A DNA stretch of 39,906 nucleotides from Saccoglossus kowalevskii (Eukaryota > Hemichordata > Enteropneusta > Harrimaniidae), in contig NW_003106964.1 in assembly GCF_000003605.2 (NCBI RefSeq), positions 1 through 39,906 on the forward strand. The letters run 5' to 3'. Made by a program: the position numbers and the translations under genes. This document shows positions 11,824 through 25,475 of the stretch, piece after piece. Within the stretch, counting starts at the first letter, position 1; each line of letters opens with the position of its first letter. A model generated the notes under the pieces. It searched no databases. It saw nothing but the letters and a program-made list of their open reading frames with translations, and had not been told where the DNA came from.

Positions 11824-12400
11824 TCAGATGTGAACATAGTGCATGTCTTCAGCATAACAATGCGAGTCAGATGTGAACATAGCGCATGTCTTCAGCATAA
11901 CAATGCGAGTCGGATGTGACCATAGTGCACGTCTTCGGCATAACAATATGAGACAGATGTGAATATAGTCCATGTCTTCAGCATAAAAATACGAATCAGA
12001 TGAGAACATACTGCGTATCTTCAGCACAATAATTCTATTCAGATGTGAACATAGTGCATGTCCTCAGCATAACAATATGAGTCAGATGTGAACATAGTGC
12101 ATGTCTTCAGCATAAAAATACGAGTCAGATGTGAACATAGTGCATGTCTTCAGCAAAATAATATGCGTCAGATGTGAACATAGTGCATGTCTTCGGCATA
12201 ACAATACGAGTCAGATGTGATCACAGTGCATGTCATCAGCATAACAATAAGAATCGGATGTGAACATAGTACATGTCTTCAGCATAAAAATACGAGTCAG
12301 ATGTGAACATAGCGCATGTCTGCAGCATAACAATACGCGTCAGATGTGAACATAGTACATGTCTTCTGCATAAAAATACGATTCAGATGTGAACATAGTG
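11824..12400. repeat. Copy of 6106-6480 with a seven-monomer difference
   Basis: The offset from 6106-6480 is 5718 bp, but downstream of here it is 6019 bp, a difference of 301 bp or 7 x 43. The extra seven units (about 12198-12400) resemble the adjacent gatcacag, aataagaatcgg, ctgcag series found again at 12600-12760. A local in-register duplication within this copy explains this. Confidence 0.8.
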
Positions 12401-13974
12401 CATGTCTTCAGCATAAAAATACGAGTCAGATGTGAACATAGTGCATGTCTTCAGCAAAATAATATGCGTCAGATGTGAACATAGTGCATGTCTTCGGCAG
12501 AACATTTCTATTCAGATGTGAACATAGTGCATGTCTTCGGCATAAAAATACGAGTCTGATGTGAACATAGTGCATGTCTTCGGCATAACAATACGAGTCA
12601 GATGTGATCACAGTGCATGTCATCAGTATAACAATAAGAATCGGATGTGAACATAGTACATGTCTTCAGCATAAAAATACGAGTCAGATGTGAACATAGC
12701 GCATGTCTGCAGCATAACGATACGCGTCAGATGTGAACATAGTACATGTCTTCGGCATAAAAATACGATTCAGATGTGAACATAGTGCATGTCTTTAGCA
12801 TAACAATATGAGTCAGATGTGAACATAGCGCATGTCTGCAGCATAACAATACGCGTCAGATGTGAACATAGTGCATGTCTTCGGCATAACAATACGATTC
12901 GGGTGTGAACATAGTGCATGTCTTCAGCGTAACATTTCAATTCAGATATAAACATAGTGCATGTCTTCAGCATAACAATACGAGTCGGATGTGAACATAG
13001 TGCATGTCATCAGCATAACTATTCTATTCAGATGTAAACATATTGCATGTCTTCAGCACAACAATACTATTCAGATGTGAACATAGTGCATGTCTTCAGC
13101 ATAACAATTCTATTCAGATATGAACATAGTGCATGTCTTCAGCACAGCAATTCTATTGAGATGTGAACATAGTGCATGTCTTCAGCTTAACAATTCTATT
13201 CAAATGTAAACATAGTGCATGTCTTCAGCATAACAATTCTATCCAGATGTGAACATAGTGCATGTCTTCAGCATAAACATACTTATCAGATGTGAACATA
13301 GTGCGTGTCTTCAGCACAACAATTATATTCAGATGTGACCATAGTGCATGTCTTCAGCATAACAATACCAGCCAGATGTGAACATAGTCCATGTCTTCAG
13401 CATAAACATACTTATCAGATGTGAACATAGTGCGTGTCTTCAGCACAACAATTATATTCAGATGTGAACATAATGCATGTCTTCAGCATAACAATTCTAT
13501 TCAGATGTAAACATAGTGCATGTCTTCAGCACAACAATTCTATTCAGATGTGAATATAGTGCATGTCTTCAGCGTAACATTTCTATTCAGATATAAACAT
13601 AGTGCATGTCTTCAGCATAAAAATACGAGTCGGATGTGAACATAGTGCATGTCATCAGCATAACTATTCTATTCAGATGTAAACATATTGCATGTCTTCA
13701 GCACAACAATACTATTCAGATGTGAACAGAGTGCATGTCTTCAGCATAACAATTCTATTCAGATATGAACATAGTGCATGTCTTCAGCACAGCAATTCTA
13801 TTGAGATGTGAACATAGTGCATGTCTTCAGCTTAACAATTCTATTCAAATGTAAACATAGTGCATGTCTTCAGCATAACAATTCTATCCAGATGTGAACA
13901 TAGTGCATGTCTTCAGCATAAACATACTTATCAGATGTGAACATAGTGCGTGTCTTCAGCACAACAATTATATT
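12386..13974. repeat. 1.59-kb block, copy 2 (partner 6367-7955)
   Basis: The whole is a near-identical copy of the 6.4-8.0 kb block and contains a full 15-monomer HOR at 12900-13544. The next HOR begins at 13545 and runs into the 4.7-kb-offset block. Confidence 0.87.
12900..13544 (+). repeat. 15-monomer HOR, 645 bp, copy 2
   Basis: Same unit order as 6881-7525. The gcgtaacattt landmark recurs exactly 645 bp later (ending at 12930 and 13575). Confidence 0.87.
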
Positions 13975-14090
13975 CAGATGTGACCATAGTGCATGTCTTC
14001 AGCATAACAATACGAGCCAGATGTGAACATAGTCCATGTCTTCAGCATAAACATACTTATCAGATGTGAACATAGTGCGTGTCTTCAGCA

Positions 14091-14302
14091 CAACAATTAT
14101 ATTCAGATGTGAACATAGTGCATGTCTTCAGCATAACAATTCTATTCAGATGAAAACATAGTGCATGTCTACAGCACAACAATTCTATTCAGATGACAAC
14201 AATTATATTCAGATGTGAACATAGTGCATGTCTTCAGCATAACAATTCTATTCAGATGAAAACATAGTGCATGTCTACAGCACAACAATTCTATTCAGAT
14301 GT
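14091..14302 (+). repeat. 106-bp out-of-register tandem duplication
   Basis: The stretch from 14091 (caacaattatattcagatg) to 14196 is repeated from 14197 to 14302. The join reads cagatga|caacaattat, inside a monomer. The length is two monomers plus 20 bp, so the repeat phase changes from 0 to 20 here and stays there for the next 14 kb. The related copy at 9360-9470 lacks the duplication, which shows that it arose in this copy. It is the only break of this kind in the window. Confidence 0.93.
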
Positions 14303-14599
14303 GAACATAGTGCATGTCTTCAGCACAACAATTCTATTCAGATGTGAACATTGTGCATGTCTTTAGCATAACAGTTCTATTCAGATATAAACATAGTGCA
14401 TGTCTTCAGCTTAACAATTCTATTCAAATGAAAACATAGTGCATGTCTACAGCACAACAATTCTATTCAGATGTGAACATAGTGCATGTCTTCAGCACAA
14501 CAATTCTATTCAGATGTGAACATTGTGCATGTCTTTAGCATAACAGTTCTATTCAGATATAAACATAGTGCATGTCTTCAGCTTAACAATTCTATTCAA
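14256..14599 (+). repeat. 172-bp (four-monomer) tandem duplication
   Basis: The unusual atgaaaacatag unit and the three units after it (14256-14427) are repeated from 14428. The second copy starts with a hybrid unit, caaatgaaaac, which joins the cttaac-following front to the gatgaaaac front. The offset is exactly 4 x 43 bp. The related copy near 9420 has the series once. Confidence 0.88.
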
Positions 14600-15807
14600 A
14601 TGTAAACATAGTGCATGTCTTCAGCATAACAATTCTATCCAGATGTGAACATAGTGCATGTCTTCAGCACAACAATTCTATTGAGATGTGAACATAGTGC
14701 ATGTCTTCAGCTTAACAATTCTATTCAAATGTAAACATAGTGCATGTCTTCAGCATAACAATTCTATCCAGATGTGAACATAGTGCATGTCTTCAGCATA
14801 ACTATTCTATTCAGATGTAAACATAGTGCATGTCTTTAGCACAACAATTCTATTCTGATGTGAACATAGTGCATGTCTTCAGCATAAAAATACGAGTCAG
14901 ATGTGAACATAGTGAATGTCTTTAGCATAACAATACGCGTCAGATGTGAACATAGTGCATGTCTTCAGCATAACAATGCGAGTCAGATGTGAACATAGCG
15001 CATGTCTTCAGCATAACAGTGCGAGTCGGATGTGACCATAGTGCACGTCTTCGGCATAACAATATGAGACAGATGTGAATATAGTCCATGTCTTCAGCAT
15101 AAAAATATGAATCAGATGTGAACATAGTGCATTTCTTCAGCATAACAATTCTATTCAGATGTGAACATAGTGCATGTCTACAGCACAACAATTCTATTCA
15201 GATGTGAACATAGTACATGTCTTCAGCACAACAATTCTATTCAGATGTGAACATAGTGCATGTCTTTAGCATAACAGTTCTATTCAGATATAAACATAGT
15301 GCCTGTCTTCAGCTTAACAATTCTGTTCAAATGTAAACATAGTGCATGTCTTCAGCATAACAATTCTATCCAGATGTGAACATAGTGCATGTCTTCAGCA
15401 CAACAATTCTATTGAGATGTGAACATAGTGCATGTTTTCAGCTTAACAATTCTATCCAGATGTGAACATAGTGCATGTCTTCAGCATAACTATTCTATTC
15501 AGATGTAAACATAGTGCATGTCTTTAGCACAACAATTCTATACTGATGTGAACATAGTGCATGTCTTCAGCATAACAATATGAGTCAGATGTGAACATAG
15601 TGCATGTCTTCAGCATAAAAATACGAGTCAGATGTGAACATAGTGCATGTCTTCAGCAAAATAATATGCGTCAGATGTGAACATGGTGCATGTCTTCGGC
15701 AGAACATTTCTATTCAGATGTGAACATAGTGCATGTCTTCGGCATAAAAATACGAGTCTGATGTGAACATAGTGCATGTCTTCGGCATAACAATACGAGT
15801 CAGGTGT
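14600..15807. repeat. Right part of the 4.9-kb-offset block, copy 2
   Basis: Matches 9590-10885 at offsets 5007, 4921 and 4922 bp. Compared with that copy it lacks two monomers (86 bp) just before 14940 and has an intact gcataaaaatacg where 10698 has lost one base. Similarity ends near 15807, where ggtgtgatcac stands against ggtgtgaac. Confidence 0.86.
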
Positions 15808-16010
15808 GATCACAGTGCATGTCATCAGCATAAAAATAAGAATCGGATGTGAACATAGTACATGTCTTCAGCATAAAAATACGAGTCAGATGTGAACATA
15901 GCGCATGTCTGCAGCATAACGATACGCGTCAGATGTGAACATAGTACATGTCTTCGGCATAAAAATACGATTCAGATGTGAACATAGTGCATGTCTTTAG
16001 CATAACAGTT
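15728..16010. repeat. Block repeated 1290 bp downstream (17018-17300)
   Basis: The series cttcggcataaaa, gagtctg, caggtgtgatcacag, aataagaatcgg, ctgcag and cttcgg recurs at exactly 30 x 43 bp. The downstream copy differs at single bases, such as cataacaataag against cataaaaataag. Confidence 0.85.
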
Positions 16011-16144
16011 CTATTCAGATGTGAACATAGTGCATGTCCTCAGCATATCAATATGAGTCAGATGTGAACATAGCGCATGTCTGCAGCATAACAATACGCG
16101 TCAGATGTGAACATAGTGCATGTCTTCGGCATAAAAATACGATT

Positions 16145-16789
16145 CGGATGTGAACATAGTGCATGTCTTCAGCGTAACATTTCTATTCAGATATAAACAT
16201 AGTGCATGTATTCAGCATAACAATACGAGTCGGATGTGAACATAGTGCATGTCATCAGCATAACTATTCTATTCAGATGTAAACATATTGCATGTCTTCA
16301 GCACAACAATACTATTCAGATGTGAATATAGTGCATGTCTTCAGCATAACAATTCTATTCAAATATGAACATAGTGCATGTCTTCAGCACAGCAATTCTA
16401 TTGAGATGTGAACATAGTGCATGTCTTCAGCTTAACAATTCTATTCAAATGTAAACATAGTGCATGTCTTCAGCATAACAATTCTATCCAGATGTGAACA
16501 TAGTGTATGTCTTCAGCATAAACATACTTATCAGATGTGAACATAGTGCGTGTCTTCAGCACAATAATTATATTCAGATGTGACCATAGTGCATGTCTTC
16601 AGCATAACAATACGAGCCAGATGTGAACATAGTCCATGTCTTCAGCATAAACATACTTATCAGATGTGAACATAGTGCGTGTCTTCAGCACAACAATTAT
16701 ATTCAGATGTGAACATAATGCATGTCTTCAGCATAACAATTCTATTCAGATGTAAACATAGTGCATGTCTTTAGCACAACAATTCTATT
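16145..16789 (+). repeat. 15-monomer HOR, 645 bp, copy 3
   Basis: Unit order as at 6881-7525. The next HOR starts at 16790. The copy has the private variants gtgtatgtc (near 16504) and cacaataattatatt. Both recur exactly 903 bp downstream (17404 onward), so this copy is the source or sister of the next block. Confidence 0.87.
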
Positions 16790-17830
16790 CAGATGTGAAC
16801 ATAGTGCATGTCTTCAGCGTAACATTTCTATTCAGATATAAACATAGTGCATGTCTTCAGCATAACAATACGAGTCGGATGTGAACATAGTGAATGTCAT
16901 CAGCATAACTATTCTATTCAGATGTAAACATAGTGCATGTCTTCAGCACAACAATTCTATTCAGATGTGAACATAGTGCATGTCTTCAGCGTAACATTTC
17001 TATTCAGATATAAACATAGTGCATGTCTTCGGCATAAAAATACGAGTCTGATGTGAACATAGTGCATGTCTTCGGCATAACAATACGAGTCAGGTGTGAT
17101 CACAGTGCATGTCATCAGCATAACAATAAGAATCGGATGTGAACATAGTACATGTCTTCAGCATAAAAATACGAGTCAGATGTGAACATAGCGCATGTCT
17201 GCAGCATAACGATACGCGTCAGATGTGAACATAGTACATGTCTTCGGCATAAAAATACGATTCAGATGTGAACATAGTGCATGTCTTTAGCATAACAGTT
17301 CTATTCAGATGTGAACATAGCGCATGTCTTCAGCTTAACAATTCTATTCAAATGTAAACATAGTGCATGTCTTCAGCATAACAATTCTATCCAGATGTGA
17401 ACATAGTGTATGTCTTCAGCATAAACATACTTATCAGATGTGAACATAGTGCGTGTCTTCAGCACAATAATTATATTCAGATGTGACCATAGTGCATGTC
17501 TTCAGCATAACAATACGAGCCAGATGTGAACATAGTCCATGTCTTCAGCATAAACATACTTATCAGATGTGAACATAGTGCGTGTCTTCAGCACAACAAT
17601 TATATTCAGATGTGAACATAATGCATGTCTTCAGCATAACAATTCTATTCAGATGTAAACATAGAGCATGTCTTCAGCACAACAATTCTATTCAGATGTG
17701 AACATAGTGCATGTCTTCAGCGTAACATTTCTATTCAGATATAAACATAGTGCATGTCTTCAGCATAACAATACGAGTCGGATGTGAACATAGTGCATGT
17801 CATCAGCATAACTATTCTATTCAGATGTAA
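16430..17830. repeat. 903-bp offset repeat (21 monomers)
   Basis: About 16430-16930 recurs at 17333-17833 with shared private variants (gtgtatgtc, cacaataatt). The unit between holds the 1290-bp-offset copy of 15.7-16.0 kb. The gcgtaacattt landmark recurs at 16820, 16992 (172 bp, four units later) and 17723 (903 bp after the first). Confidence 0.85.
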
Positions 17831-19369
17831 ACATATTGCATGTCTTCAGCACAACAATACTATTCAGATGTGAACATAGTGCATGTCTTCAGCATAACAA
17901 TTCTATCCAGATGTTAACATAGTGCATGTCTTCAGCATAAACATACTTATCAGATGTGAACATAGTGCGTGTCTTCAGCACAACAATTATATTCAGATGT
18001 GACCATAGTGCATGTCTTCAGCATAACAATACGAGCCAGATGTGAACATAGTCCATGTCTTCAGCATAAACATACTTATCAGATGTGAACATAGTGCGTG
18101 TCTTCAGCACAACAATTATATTCAGATGTGAACATAATGCATGTCTTCAGCATAACAATTCTATTCAGATGTAAACATAGTGCATGTCTTCAGCACAACA
18201 ATTCTATTCAGATGTGAACATAGTGCATGTCGTTAGCATAACAGTTCTATTCAGATGTGAACATAGTGCATGTCCTCAGCATAACAATATGAGTCAGATG
18301 TGAACATAGTGCATGTCTTCAGCATAACGATACGCGTCATATGTGGACATAGTGCATGTCATCAGCATAAAAATACGAGTCAGATGTGAACATAGCGCAT
18401 GTCTGCAGCATAACAATACGCGTCAGATGTGAACATAGTGCATGTCTTCGGCATAAAAATACGATTCGGATGTGAACATAGTGCATGTCTTTAGCATAAC
18501 AATACGCGTCTGATGTGAACATAGTGCATGTCTTCAGCATAACAATACGATTCAGATGTGAACATAGTGCATGTCTTTAGCATAACAATACGCGTCAGAT
18601 GTGAACATAGTGCATGTCTTCAGCATAACAATGCGAGTCAGATGTGAACATAGCGCATGTCTTCAGCATAACAATGCGAGTCGGATGTGACCATAGTGCA
18701 CGTCTTCGGCATAACAATATGAGACAGATGTGAATATAGTCCATGTCTTCAGCATAAAAATACGAATCAGATGTGAACATACTGCGTGTCTTCAGCACAA
18801 TAATTCTATTCAGATGTGAACATAGTGCATGTCCTCAGCATAACAATATGAGTCAGATGTGAACATAGTGCATGTCTTCAGCAAAATAATATGCGTCAGA
18901 TGTGAACATAGTGCATGTCTTCGGCAGAACATTTCTATTCAGATGTGAACATAGTGCATGTCTTCGGCATAAAAATACGAGTCTGATGTGAACATAGTGC
19001 ATGTCTTCGGCATAACAATACGAGTCAGATGTGATCACAGTGCATGTCATCAGTATAACAATAAGAATCGGATGTGAACATAGTACATGTCTTCAGCATA
19101 AAAATACGAGTCAGATGTGAACATAGCGCATGTCTGCAGCATAACGATACGCGTCAGATGTGAACATAGTACATGTCTTCGGCATAAAAATACGATTCAG
19201 ATGTGAACATAGTGCATGTCTTTAGCATAACAGTTCTATTCAGATGTGAACATAGTGCATGTCCTCAGCATATCAATATGAGTCAGATGTGAACATAGCG
19301 CATGTCTGCAGCATAACAATACGCGTCAGATGTGAACATAGTGCATGTCTTCGGCATAACAATACGATT
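17830..19369. repeat. Satellite monomers, mostly CpG-bearing tails from 18.2 to 19.4 kb
   Basis: Starts with an acttat/attatatt cassette that carries atgttaac (near 17914). It passes through gtcgttagc, cctcagc/atgagt, gatacgcgtcatatgtgg and ctgcag units, then repeats the 6.1-6.8 kb series (gagacag, gcaaaataatatgcg, gatcacag). No gene or mobile element. Confidence 0.85.
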
Positions 19370-20014
19370 CGGGTGTGAACATAGTGCATGTCTTCAGCGT
19401 AACATTTCAATTCAGATATAAACATAGTGCATGTCTTCAGCATAACAATACGAGTCGGATGTGAACATAGTGCATGTCATCAGCATAACTATTCTATTCA
19501 GATGTAAACATATTGCATGTCTTCAGCACAACAATACTATTCAGATGTGAACATAGTGCATGTCTTCAGCATAACAATTCTATTCAGATATGAACATAGT
19601 GCATGTCTTCAGCACAGCAATTCTATTGAGATGTGAACATAGTGCATGTCTTCAGCTTAACAATTCTATTCAAATGTAAACATAGTGCATGTCTTCAGCA
19701 TAACAAATCTATCCAGATGTGAACATAGTGCATGTCTTCAGCATAAACATACTTATCAGATGTGAACATAGTGCGTGTCTTCAGCACAACAATTATATTC
19801 AGATGTGACCATAGAGCATGTCTTCAGCATAACAATACGAGCCAGATGTGAACATAGTCCATGTCTTCAGCATAAACATACTTATCAGATGTGAACATAG
19901 TGCGTGTCTTCAGCACAACAATTATATTCAGATGTGAACATAATGCATGTCTTCAGCATAACAATTCTATTCAGATGTAAACATAGTGCATGTCTTCAGC
20001 ACAACAATTCTATT
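19370..20014 (+). repeat. 15-monomer HOR, 645 bp, copy 4
   Basis: Unit order as at 6881-7525, including the aacatttcaatt tail and cgggtgtg junction seen in copies 1 and 2 but not in copy 3. Private variants are aacaaatctatcc (near 19705) and gaccatagagc (near 19810). The following HOR starts at 20015 and is shortened. Confidence 0.87.
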
Positions 20015-21239
20015 CAGATGTGAATATAGTGCATGTCTTCAGCGTAACATTTCTATTCAGATATAAACATAGTGCATGTCTTCAGCATAAAAATACGAGT
20101 CGGATGTGAACATAGTGCATGTCATCAGCATAACTATTCTATTCAGATGTAAACATATTGCATGTCTTCAGCACAACAATACTATTCAGATGTGAACATA
20201 GTGCATGTCTTCAGCATAACAATTCTATTCAGATATGAACATAGTGCATGTCTTCAGCACAGCAATTCTATTGAGATGTGAACATAGTGCATGTCTTCAG
20301 CATAACAATTCTATCCAGATGTGAACATAGTGCATGTCTTCAGCATAAACATACTTATCAGATGTGAACATAGTGCGTGTCTTCAGCACAACAATTATAT
20401 TCAGATGTGAACATAGTGCATGTCTTCAGCACAACAATTCTATTCAGATGTAAACATAGTGCATGTCTTTAGCATAACAGTTCTATTCAGATGTGAACAT
20501 AGTGCATGTCTTCAGCGTAACAATTCTATTCAGATGTAAACATAGTGCATGTCTTCAGCATAACAATACGAGTCGGATGTGAACATAGTGCATGTCATCA
20601 GCATAACAATTCTATTCAGATGTAAACATATTGCATGTCTTCAGCACAACAATACTATTCAGATGTGAACATAGTGCATGTCTTCAGCATAACAATTCTA
20701 TTCAGATATGAACATAGTGCATGTCTTCAGCACAGCAATTCTATTGAGATGTGAACATAGTGCATGTCTTCAGCTTAACAATTCTATCCAGATGTGAACA
20801 TAGTGCATGTCTTCAGCATAACAATATGAGCCAGATGTGAACATAGTCCATGTCTTCAGCATAAACATACTTATCAGATGTGAACATAGTGCGTGTCTTC
20901 AGCACAACAATTATATTCAGATGTGAACATAATGCATGTCTTCAGCATAACAATTCTATTCAGATGTAAACATAGTGCATGTCTTCAGCATAACAATTCT
21001 ATTCAGATGTGAACATAGTGCATGTCTTCAGCGTAACATTTCTATTCAGATGTAAACATAGTGCATGTCTTCAGCATAACAATACGAGTCGGATGTGAAC
21101 ATAGTGCATGTCATCAGCATAACTATTCTATTCAGATGTAAACATATTGCATGTCTTCAGCACAACAATTCTATTCAGATGTGAACATAGTGCATGTCTT
21201 CAGCGTAACATTTCTATTCAGATGTAAACATAGTGCATG
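20015..21239. repeat. Shortened and rearranged HOR copies
   Basis: Unit-1 landmarks occur at shorter, irregular intervals, still multiples of 43 bp. Several copies have lost some of units 7-15. Some junctions have gone back to consensus (cgtaacaatt at 20516, gatgtaaac in place of gatataaac at 21050), as expected from gene conversion between unit types. Confidence 0.78.
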
Positions 21240-21970
21240 TCTTCAGCATAACAATTCTATCCAGATGTGAACATAGTGCATGTCTTCAGCATAAACATAC
21301 TTATCAGATGTGAACATAGTGCGTGTCTTCAGCAAAACAATTATATTCAGATGTGACCATAGTGCATGTCTTCAGCATAACAATACGAGCCAGATGTGAA
21401 CATAGTCCATGTCTTCAGCATAAACATACTTATCAGATGTGAACATAGTGCGTGTCTTCAGCACAACAATTATATTCAGATGTGAACATAATGCATGTCT
21501 TCAGCATAACAATTCTATTCAGATGTAAACATAGTGCATGTCTTTAGCACAACAATTCCATTCAGATGTGAACATAATGCATGTCGTTAGCATAACAGTT
21601 CTATTCAGATGTGAACATAGTGCATGTCCTCAGCATAACAATATGAGTCAGATGTGAACATAGTGCATGTCTTCAGCATAACGATACGCGTCATATGTGG
21701 ACATAGTGCATGTCATCAGCATAAAAATACGAGTCAGATGTGAACATAGCGCATGTCTGCAGCATAACAATACGCGTCAGATGTGAACATAGTGCATGTC
21801 TTCGGCATAACAATACGATTCGGATGTGAACATAGTGCATGTCTTCAGCGTAACATTTCTATTCAGATATAAACATAGTGCATGTCTTCAGCATAACAAT
21901 ACGAGTCGGTTGTGAACATAGTGCATGTCATCAGCATAACTATTCTCTTCAGATGTAAACATAGTGCATG
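21240..21970. repeat. 0.73-kb block, copy 1 (partner 31045-31775)
   Basis: Offset 9805 bp (228 x 43 plus 1; the extra base is near 28866). Shared rare variants: cagcaaaacaattatatt and aattccattcag (ending at 21560 and 31365). Copies part at 21970, where cttcatcac stands against cttcagcacaaaa. Confidence 0.86.
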
Positions 21971-24529
21971 TCTTCATCACAACAATTCTATTCAGATGTG
22001 AACATAGTGCATGTCTTCAGCATAACAATTCTATTCAGATATGAACATAGTGCATGTCTTCAGCACAACAATTCTATTGAGATGTGAACATAGTGCATGT
22101 CTTCAGCTTAACAATTCTATTCAAATGTAAACATAGTGCATGTCTTCAGCATAACAATTCTATCCAGATGTGAACATAGTGCATGTCGTTAGCATAACAG
22201 TTCTATTCAGATGTGAACATAGTGCATGTCCTCAGCATAACAATATGAGTCAGATGTGAACATAGTGCATGTCTTCAGCATAACGATACGCGTCATATGT
22301 GGACATAGTGCATGTCATCAGCATAAAAATACGAGTCAGATGTGAACATAGCGCATGTCTGCAGCATAACAATACGCGTCAGTTGTGAACATAGTGCATG
22401 TCTTCGGCATAACAATACGATTCGGATGTGAACATAGTGCATGTATTCAGCGTAATATTTCTATTCAGATATAAACATCGTGCATGTCTTCAGCATAACA
22501 ATACGAGTCGGTTGTGAACATAGTGCATGTCATCAGCATAACTATTCTATTCAGATGTAAACATAGTGCATGTCTTCAGCACAACAATTCTATTCAGATG
22601 TGAACATAGTGCATGTCTTCAGCACAACAATTCTGTTCAGATATGAACATAGTGCATGTCTTCAGCACCACAATTCTATTGAGATGTGAACATAGTGCAT
22701 GTCTTCAGCTTAACAATTCTATTCAAATGTAAACATAGTGCATGTCTTCAGCATAACAATTCTATCCAGATGTGAACATAGTGCATGTCTTCAGCATAAC
22801 TATTCTATTCAGATGTAAACATAGTGCATGTCTTTAGCACAACAATTCTATTCTGATGTGAACATAGTGCATGTCTTCAGCATAAAAATACGAGTCAGAT
22901 GTGAACATAGTGAATGTCTCTAGCATAACAATACGCGTCAGATGTGAACATAGTGTATGTCTTCAGCGTAACAATGCGAGTCGGATGTGACCATAGTGCA
23001 CGTCTTCGGCATAACAATATGAGACAGATGTGAATATAGTCCATGTCTTCAGCATAAAAATACGAATCAGATGTGAACATACTGCGTTTCTTCAGCACAA
23101 TAATTCTATTCAGATGTGAACATAGTACATGTCTTCGGCATAACAATAAGATTCAGATGTGAACATAGCGCATGTCTGCAGCATAACAATACGCGTCAGA
23201 TGTGAACATAGTGCATGTCTTCGGTATAACAATACGATTCGGATGTGAACATAGTGCATGTCTTCAGCGTAACATTTCTATTCAGATATAAACATAGTGC
23301 ATGTCTTCAGCATAACAATACGAGTCGGATGTGAACATAGTGCATGTCATCAGCATAACTATTCTATTCAGATGTAAACATATTGTATGTCTTCAGCACA
23401 ACAATACTATTCAGATGTGAACATAGTGCATGTCTTCAGCATAACAATTCTATTCAGATATGAACATAGTGCATGTCTTCAGCACAGCAATTCTATTGAG
23501 ACGTGAAGATAGTGCATGCCTTCTGCTTAACAATTCTATTCAAATGTAAACATAGTGCATGTCTTCAGCATAACAATTCTATCCAGATGTGAACATAGTG
23601 CATGTCTTCAGCATAAACATACTTATCAGATGTGAACATAGTGCGTGTCTTCAGCACAACAATTATATTCAGATGTGACCATAGTGCATGTCTTCAGGAT
23701 AACAATTCTATTCAGATGTAAACATAGTGCATGTCTACAGCGCAACAATTCTATTCAGATGTGAACATAGTGCATGTCTTCAGTACAACAATTCTATTCA
23801 GATGTGAACATAGTGCATGTCTTTAGCATAACAGTTCTATTCAGACGTGAACATAGTGCATGTCCTCAGCATAACAATATGAGTCAGATGTGAACATAGT
23901 GCATGTCTTCAGCATAACGATACGCGTCATATGTGGACATAGTGCATGTCATCAGCATAAAAATACGAGTCAGATGTGAACATAGCGCATGTCTGCAGCA
24001 TAACAATACGCGTCAGTTGTGAACATAGTGCATGTCTTCAGCATAACTATTCTATTCAGATGTAAACGTAGTGCATGTCTTTAGCACAACAATTCTATTC
24101 TGATGTGAACATAGTGCATGTCTTCAGCATAAAAATACGAGTCAGATGTGAACATAGTGAATGTCTCTAGCATAACAATACGCGTCAGATGTGAACATAG
24201 TGTATGTCTTCAGCATAACAATGCGAGACAGATGTGAACATAGCGCATGTCTTCAGCATAACAATGCGAGTCGGATGTGACCATAGTGCACGTCTTCGGC
24301 ATAACAATATGAGACAGATGTGAATATAGTCCATGTCTTCAGCATAAAAATACGAATCAGATGTGAACATACTGCGTGTCTTCAGCACAATAATTCTATT
24401 CAGATGTGAACATAGTGCATGTCCTCAGCATAACAATATGAGTCAGATGTGAACATAGCGCATGTCTGCAGCATAACAATACGCGTCAGATGTGAACATA
24501 GTGCATGTCTTCGGTATAACAATACGATT
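21971..24529. repeat. Satellite monomers with duplications at 1290 and 3096 bp
   Basis: The gagacag series at 22895-23146 recurs at 24185 (1290 bp, 30 units) and at 25991 (3096 bp, 72 units). The 25991 copy shares the private gcgtttcttc (23090 and 26186) and is the closer relative. The stretch also has degenerate units near 23500 (gacgtgaagatag, gccttctgc). Nothing but satellite is present. Confidence 0.83.
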
Positions 24530-25475
24530 CGGATGTGAACATAGTGTATGTCTTCAGCGTAACATTTCTATTCAGATATAAACATAGTGCATGTCTTCAG
24601 CATAACAATACGAGTCGGATGTGAACATAGTGCATGTCATCAGCATAACTATTCTATTCAGATGTAAACATATTGTATGTCTTCAGCACAACAATACTAT
24701 TCAGATGTGAACATAGTGCATGTCTTCAGCATAACAATTCTATTCAGATATGAACATAGTGCATGTCTTCAGCACAGCAATTCTATTGAGATGTGAACAT
24801 AGTGCATGTCTTCAGCTTAACAATTCTATTCAAATGTAAATATAGTGCATGTCTTCAGCATAACAATTCTATCCAGATGTGAACATAGTGCATGTCTTCA
24901 GCATAAACATACTTATCAGATGTGAACATAGTGCGTGTCTTCAGCACAACAATTATATTCAGATGTGACCATAGTGCATGTCTTCAGGATAACAATACGA
25001 GCCAGATGTGAACATAGTCCATGTCTTCAGCATAAACATACTTATCAGATGTGAACATAGTGCGTGTCTTCAGCACAACAATTATATTCAGATGTGAACA
25101 TAATGCATGTCTTCAGCATAACAATTCTATTCAGATGTAAACATAGTGCATGTCTACAGCGCAACAATTCTATTCAGATGTGAACATAGTGCATGTCTTC
25201 AGCACAACAATTCTATTCAGATGTGAACATAGTGCATGTCTTTAGCATAACAGTTCTATTCAGATGTGAACATAGTGCATGTCCTCAGCATAACAATATG
25301 AGTCAGATGTGAACATAGTGCATGTCTTCAGCATAATGATACGCGTCACATGTGGACATAGTGCATGTCATCAGCATAAAAATACGAGTCAGATGTGAAC
25401 ATAGCGCATGTCTGCAGCATAACAATACGCGTCAGTTGTGAACATAGTGCATGTCTTCGGCATAACAATACGATT
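24530..25475 (+). repeat. 22-monomer HOR, 946 bp
   Basis: The 15-unit order of 6881-7525 is followed by seven more units: cacaac, cagttctatt, cctcagc/atgagt, gatgatacgcgtcacatg, catcag/acgagt, ctgcag/acgcgt and cttcgg/acgatt. Unit 1 of the next copy begins at 25476, exactly 22 x 43 bp later. Confidence 0.86.

Noticed and set aside
14140-14210. Insertion of foreign DNA at the register break
   Set aside because: Every base on both sides of 14196/14197 is satellite, and the extra 106 bp equals the preceding 106 bp.
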